A DNA stretch of 9,748 nt, taken from contig JAGQIT010000336.1 of NCBI GenBank assembly GCA_020431135.1, forward strand, positions 1 to 9,748. Reading direction: 5' to 3'. This document shows positions 6,518 through 9,748 of the stretch, in pieces. The DNA comes from Myxococcales bacterium (GTDB lineage Bacteria > Myxococcota_A > Polyangia > Nannocystales > Nannocystaceae). The translations under genes and the position numbers were made by a program. Positions within the stretch are counted from its first letter, which is position 1; each line of letters begins with the position of its first letter. Below the pieces are notes generated by a model. That model was not told where the DNA came from and made no database searches. It worked only from the letters and a program-made list of their open reading frames with translations.

Positions 6518-8311
6518 ATGAACACGCGGCGCCGGCTGAGCGCGATCACGACGACCCTGGCCCTCGCGGCGTCCTTCGCCTCGGCGGACGACGCCCGCGC
6601 CGACGAGCCGATCGCCCTGCGCGACGCCTACTCGGGGGCGATCGACTTCGCGATCGTCGGCGCGTCGATGGCCGCCGACACCGATGACGACAACAAGGTC
6701 GACGCGCCCGCGCAGCCGGCGACGGCGCCCGTCAGCGGCCTGCCGGCGGACGCGGCGCTCCTGTCGGCGCGCCTCTACTGGGCGGCGAGCATCCAGCCGT
6801 CGATGTGCGAGGACCCGGCGAAGCTCGACGACACCGTCGAGTTCACCGCCCCGGGCCAGCCGAGCGACGAGGTGACGGCGGACGGCTGCTACTGCTCGAT
6901 CGGCGCGATGTCCTACGACATGCAGGTCTGCTTCGCCGAGGTCACGGAGATGATCGTCGACATCGAGGGCGACTACAGCGTCGACGGCCTCGAGGCGCTC
7001 CTCGACAACGGCGACACCCACAACGCGTCCTTCGGCCTCATCCTGATCTACGAGGCGGACGGCGTCAGCCCGCGTCGGATCGCCCTCTACGACGGGCTGA
7101 CGACGATGGTGAAGAGCGGCAACGCGATGACGACCGTGACCCTCGACGGCATCGAGGTCGACGACCCGCCGCAGGCCGACCTCGCCTGGTACGTCCTCGA
7201 GGGCGACGTCAACGCGAACATGGACGAGTACGTCGCGGTCCAGGGCAAGCCCAACGGCCAGCCCTACACGCCGACCGACGCCGTCAACCCGGTGAACAAC
7301 CCCTTCAACCAGACGATCAACACCTTCGACCCGCCGAAGACCGGGACGATCGGCGTCGACATCGACCGCTTCGACGTGTCGCCGGCGCTCGCGGCCGGCG
7401 ACTCGGCGGTCGACATGCTCTACAGCGCCGACCTCGACAAGTACTGGATCGCGGTCAACATCGTCGGCGTCGACGTCTTCGAGCCGGCGCTGCTGCCGGG
7501 CTCGGGCAAGGACTGGGCGCTGACCGACGACGCTGACGACGACGGCGAGCCGACCGCGGGCGACACGATCACCTACACGATCACCCTGAAGAACGCGGGC
7601 AACGCCCCGGGCAAGGTGTCGGTGAGCGATCCGATCCCGGCCGAGGCGGCGTCGTGGGCCCCGGGGGAGCTGTGCGGCGGCAGCCTGGTCGACAGCCCCG
7701 ACACCTTCGAGGTCACGGACGTCGCCCTCGCCGTCGACGAGAGCTGCGCGCTGACCTTCACCGTGGTCATCGGCGACGTCGCCGACGAGACGCCGATGAA
7801 CAACACGGCGATCGCGACCCTCGGCAACGGCGTCGACACGCCGCTGGTCGCCCCGGAGGCGCTGCTGCGCCGCGACGGCGACGGCGACGGGCACTTCGAC
7901 AACGACGACAATTGCCCCGACGTCGAGAACCCGAACCAGGAGGACGCGGACGAGAACGGGGTCGGCGACGCCTGCGAGGGCGGGACGACGAGCGACGGGA
8001 CGAGCGACGGGACGAGCGACGGGACCACCGGCGGCGGCGAGACGACGGCGGGGACCGACTCGGGGACCAGCGACAGCGGCACCGGGACCGGCGGCGTCGA
8101 CACGGCGACGGGCGGGGCGACGGGCGCGACCGCGGGCAGCGACGGCAGCGCGGGGACCTCGGCCGGGCAGGACAGCGCGACCGGGACCGACGGCGGCGTC
8201 GACGAAGGGGGCTGCGGCTGCGCGGCCAACGACGCGCCGGGATCGGCCTGGTGGTCGCTCTTCGGGGTCGCTGGATTGGCCTTGCGTCGGCGCCGGCGTT
8301 CGCGGGCATGA
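6518..8311 (+). CDS. MYXO-CTERM surface protein with DUF11-like domain and thrombospondin type 3 repeat
   Basis: The chosen start gives 597 residues with a clear signal peptide (Arg4-6, hydrophobic 7-21, cleavage after ASA23 or ARA28). An in-frame ATG at 6464 would add 18 residues of M-T-W repeat ahead of the signal, which is less likely. Residues 29 to about 325 form a secreted domain with ARLYWAAS, a CYC motif, ASFGLILIYEADG and RRIALYDGL; this resembles DUF3344-type domains, with low certainty. Residues about 328-445 are DUF11-like (GDTITYTITLKNAGNAPGKV). Residues 453-486 are a thrombospondin type 3 calcium-binding repeat (DGDGDGHFDNDDNCPD). A Thr/Ser/Gly/Asp linker follows, then MYXO-CTERM from Cys566 and Cys568: GGCGCA, a WW-containing helix, RRRRR. 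Known MYXO-CTERM proteins are cut by a myxosortase-type membrane protease; none is visible here. The function is unknown, probably cell-surface. Confidence 0.92.
   Translation: MNTRRRLSAITTTLALAASFASADDARADEPIALRDAYSGAIDFAIVGASMAADTDDDNKVDAPAQPATAPVSGLPADAALLSARLYWAASIQPSMCEDPAKLDDTVEFTAPGQPSDEVTADGCYCSIGAMSYDMQVCFAEVTEMIVDIEGDYSVDGLEALLDNGDTHNASFGLILIYEADGVSPRRIALYDGLTTMVKSGNAMTTVTLDGIEVDDPPQADLAWYVLEGDVNANMDEYVAVQGKPNGQPYTPTDAVNPVNNPFNQTINTFDPPKTGTIGVDIDRFDVSPALAAGDSAVDMLYSADLDKYWIAVNIVGVDVFEPALLPGSGKDWALTDDADDDGEPTAGDTITYTITLKNAGNAPGKVSVSDPIPAEAASWAPGELCGGSLVDSPDTFEVTDVALAVDESCALTFTVVIGDVADETPMNNTAIATLGNGVDTPLVAPEALLRRDGDGDGHFDNDDNCPDVENPNQEDADENGVGDACEGGTTSDGTSDGTSDGTTGGGETTAGTDSGTSDSGTGTGGVDTATGGATGATAGSDGSAGTSAGQDSATGTDGGVDEGGCGCAANDAPGSAWWSLFGVAGLALRRRRRSRA
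7988..8023 (+). repeat. 12-base tandem repeat ACGAGCGACGGG, three perfect copies
   Basis: Three identical units code for Thr-Ser-Asp-Gly in the linker before the MYXO-CTERM tail. Copy changes would preserve the frame and alter only linker length. The same linker continues with less regular Gly/Thr/Ser/Asp sequence. Confidence 0.9.
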
Positions 8312-8322
8312 TGGGGTCATGC
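8306..8322 (+). repeat. Short inverted repeat bridging stop and start of the two MYXO-CTERM genes
   Basis: GCATGA and TCATGC are exact inverse complements with a TGGGG loop between them. The left arm holds the stop of the first gene and the right arm holds ATG 8319 of the second. TCATGC is also repeated directly at 8323-8328. The loop G-run is the only Shine-Dalgarno-like sequence, 8 bases before the alternative ATG at 8325. Confidence 0.5.
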
Positions 8323-8909
8323 TCATGCGAACGTCCACGCCCGCCGCCGCGCTCCTCGCGGCGGTGATCCTCGCGCCGCTGCCGGGGCGCGCCGCCAACA
8401 CGCCGCCGGAGATCGTCGCGCCGCAGGACACCGACGCGGTGCCGTCGACGTTCATGGTGCTCGTCGAGCCGGGGACCTACGACTACTGCGACACCGACGG
8501 CTGCTTCGAGACGGTCCCCGAGGGGATCTCGGTGCTCGCCGACGACATGTACAGCGGCAACGGCTCGGTCGTGGACGGCGAGGCGACGGTCGAGGTGACG
8601 CTCGCGCCGGGGATGTACAGCCTCGTCGCCGAGAGCCAGCCCTTCCTCGGGCCGCCGCAGCGCTCGGGGGCGATCATGGTGCTCGTCGAGACGACGGGCA
8701 CGGACACGGACACGGACACCGACGCCAGCTCCGGGACGGACACGGAGGCGGGCACGGACACCGAGGCGACCGGCGGCGACACGGCCACCGGCGGCTCGTC
8801 GCCGGTCGATGAGGGGGGCTGCGCCTGCGCTGCGGGCGACGGCCAGGGATCGCCGTGGTGGGCGGTCTTCGCCGTCGGTTCGCTGCTTCTCCGCCGACGC
8901 CGACGCTGA
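8319..8909 (+). CDS. Small MYXO-CTERM surface protein
   Basis: The protein has 196 residues from ATG 8319. ATG 8325 is an alternative that fits the upstream GGGG better and makes an equally good signal peptide. The signal (about 4-25) ends near GRAA, followed by NTPPEI. Residues about 27-127 form a compact domain rich in Val and acidic residues, with a possible disulfide between Cys57 and Cys62, GSVVDGEATVEVTLAPGMYSLVA and a closing IMVLVET; it may be a small beta-sandwich. I do not recognise a family. A Thr-Asp repeat linker (about 129-160) follows, then the MYXO-CTERM tail from Cys168 and Cys170 (EGGCACA, WW helix, RRRRR). It starts 7 bases after the previous stop, so the two are probably one transcript and sorted to the same place. 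Confidence 0.9.
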   Translation: MLMRTSTPAAALLAAVILAPLPGRAANTPPEIVAPQDTDAVPSTFMVLVEPGTYDYCDTDGCFETVPEGISVLADDMYSGNGSVVDGEATVEVTLAPGMYSLVAESQPFLGPPQRSGAIMVLVETTGTDTDTDTDASSGTDTEAGTDTEATGGDTATGGSSPVDEGGCACAAGDGQGSPWWAVFAVGSLLLRRRRR

Positions 8910-8934
8910 GCGGCGCGCGCGTGTGCGCTTTTCC

Positions 8935-8965
8935 TTGACCTTCGCGGGCCTCGGTCGGCTATCAC
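8935..8965 (+). promoter_or_regulatory. Promoter-like TTGACC / TATCAC upstream of the methyltransferase gene
   Basis: TTGACC at 8935-8940 matches five of six bases of the sigma-70 -35 box. TATCAC at 8960-8965 is a -10-like hexamer 19 bases further on; shifting the -10 to GCTATC gives 17. Seven bases separate TATCAC from the GTG start and no Shine-Dalgarno sequence is present, again fitting a leaderless transcript. This is the only candidate here with a good -35. Confidence 0.5.
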
Positions 8966-8972
8966 CCCGTCC

Positions 8973-9748
8973 GTGGCCCGCGAAGGACTCAACCCCGACG
9001 ACCCCGGGATCCGCCTCCTCGCCGACGCGGTCGGCGAGCTCTCGCCCGAGGAGGTCGCGCTCGTCTGCAGCGGCATGCTGCCGGGGCTCGGCGCCGGGGT
9101 CACCCGGCTGATCACCGACGTCCGCGAGCGCTCCGAGATCGGTGAGCGCTGCGTGCCCTTCGACTTCGGCGCGGACGGGGCGGCGACGATCGACGAGCGC
9201 TTCGCCGCCGCGGTCGTCTGGCCGCGGGCCCACCTCGGCAAGGACTTCTCGCTCGCCTGCCTCGCCCGCGGGGCGCTCCTCCTGCGGGCGGGCGGGCGCC
9301 TGCTCTGCGCGGCGCGCAAGAACAAGGGCGGGGCGTCGCTGGCGGAGGTGATGCGCGAGCTCCTCGGCGAGGTCGAGGTCGTCCGGCGCGACCGCGGCTA
9401 CGCGCTCTACGTCGGGATCTGCGGCGAGGCGGGGGTCGACCTCGCGGTCGCCCGCGCGCTCCTCGACGTCCGCTACGCGATCGACGAGCCGCTCCTCGGG
9501 TCGCCGCCGCTGCGGGCGACGCCCGGGGTCTTCTCGCGCAAGCACCTCGACAAGGGGACGCGGGCGCTGCTCGAGCACGCCGCCGCGCTGGCGGATGACG
9601 GCGTTCTCGGCGAGCCGCGGCGGGTGCTCGACCTCTGCGCGGGGATCGGGCCGCTCGCGCTGTGGGCGGCGCAGCGGTGGCCGCAGGCGGCGATCCACGC
9701 GGTCGAGAGCAACCTCCTCGCGGCCGCGTGCCTGCGGGAGAACGCGGC
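8973..9748 (+). CDS. RsmC/RlmG-like rRNA (guanine-N2)-methyltransferase, C-terminus cut by window edge
   Basis: From GTG 8973 the frame is open to the right edge (258 full codons). The N-terminal half (1 to about 175) has the layout of the degenerate methyltransferase domain of RsmC/RlmG enzymes, with AVVWPRAHLGKDFSLACLARGALLLRAGG-like strands listed here only by their key parts (VVWPRAH, LLRAGGRLLCAARKNKGG). The family linker signature TPGVFSRKHLDKGTRALL begins at Thr183. SAM-binding motif I is VLDLCAGIGPLAL at 218, and the acidic residue of motif II is in AIHAVESN. The catalytic NPPF-type motif lies past the edge. RsmC makes m2G1207 in 16S rRNA and RlmG makes m2G1835 in 23S rRNA; the visible part does not decide between them. 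Motif I has Cys-Ala where Gly-Cys is more usual. Confidence 0.85.
   Translation, partial: MAREGLNPDDPGIRLLADAVGELSPEEVALVCSGMLPGLGAGVTRLITDVRERSEIGERCVPFDFGADGAATIDERFAAAVVWPRAHLGKDFSLACLARGALLLRAGGRLLCAARKNKGGASLAEVMRELLGEVEVVRRDRGYALYVGICGEAGVDLAVARALLDVRYAIDEPLLGSPPLRATPGVFSRKHLDKGTRALLEHAAALADDGVLGEPRRVLDLCAGIGPLALWAAQRWPQAAIHAVESNLLAAACLRENA

Noticed and set aside
6085..6687. Open frame with a good GAGGAG ribosome-binding site 8 bases before ATG 6085
   Set aside because: Its third codon positions lack the GC bias of real genes here, the product is Arg/Cys-rich without a fold, and it runs through the tandem repeat into the surface-protein gene in another frame. A short peptide cannot be fully excluded.
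7988..8023. Tandem repeats considered as a CRISPR-like array
   Set aside because: The units are contiguous 12-base codon repeats in frame with a Thr-Ser-Asp-Gly linker, with no spacers.
6356..9698. Two very long minus-strand open frames (6356-8455 and 7767-9698)
   Set aside because: They are antisense to the MYXO-CTERM pair and the methyltransferase. Their sequence is Arg/Val/Asp or Arg/Pro/Ser low complexity with no domain, and they overlap each other.

Overview
The window is very GC-rich, with codons ending mostly in G or C. Two neighbouring genes end in the MYXO-CTERM sorting tail (a Gly/Cys motif, a hydrophobic helix with paired Trp, then an Arg cluster). One of them also carries a DUF11-like domain, a thrombospondin type 3 calcium repeat and a Thr/Ser/Gly/Asp-rich linker. 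This combination points to a myxobacterium (Myxococcota, class Polyangia), probably near Nannocystis, Plesiocystis or Enhygromyxa. The placement is inferred from protein style only.

Layout. Positions 1-1387 (minus) hold most of a DUF2252 protein with a lipoprotein-like N-terminus, cut by the left edge. Positions 1582-2154 (minus) hold an unrecognised 190-residue protein with one N-terminal membrane helix. Divergent from it is hemE (2289-3314, plus), uroporphyrinogen decarboxylase. hemE overlaps by ATGA a thioredoxin-fold lipoprotein (3311-3919) that has lost both active-site cysteines. An MscS-type channel follows (3985-5298). It converges on a minus-strand lipoprotein with a carboxypeptidase-regulatory-like domain (5322-5954). 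About 560 bases without a convincing gene (5955-6517) lead into two MYXO-CTERM surface proteins in tandem (6518-8311 and 8319-8909). The right edge cuts an RsmC/RlmG-type rRNA guanine-N2 methyltransferase (from 8973).

How the genes relate. Most are ordinary chromosomal genes: heme synthesis, osmotic release and rRNA modification. They are mixed with envelope proteins: three lipoproteins and two sorted surface proteins. hemE with the thioredoxin-like gene, and the MYXO-CTERM pair, look like two-gene operons. Several starts lie 6-8 bases after a TATNNT-like or similar box, which suggests leaderless transcripts. I see no mobile element, CRISPR array, tRNA or rRNA, and no clear defence or biosynthetic system. 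The items most worth a second look are the cysteine-less thioredoxin coupled to hemE, the 9-base tandem repeat at the start of the large surface-protein gene, the exported-looking DUF2252 protein and the leaderless-promoter pattern.
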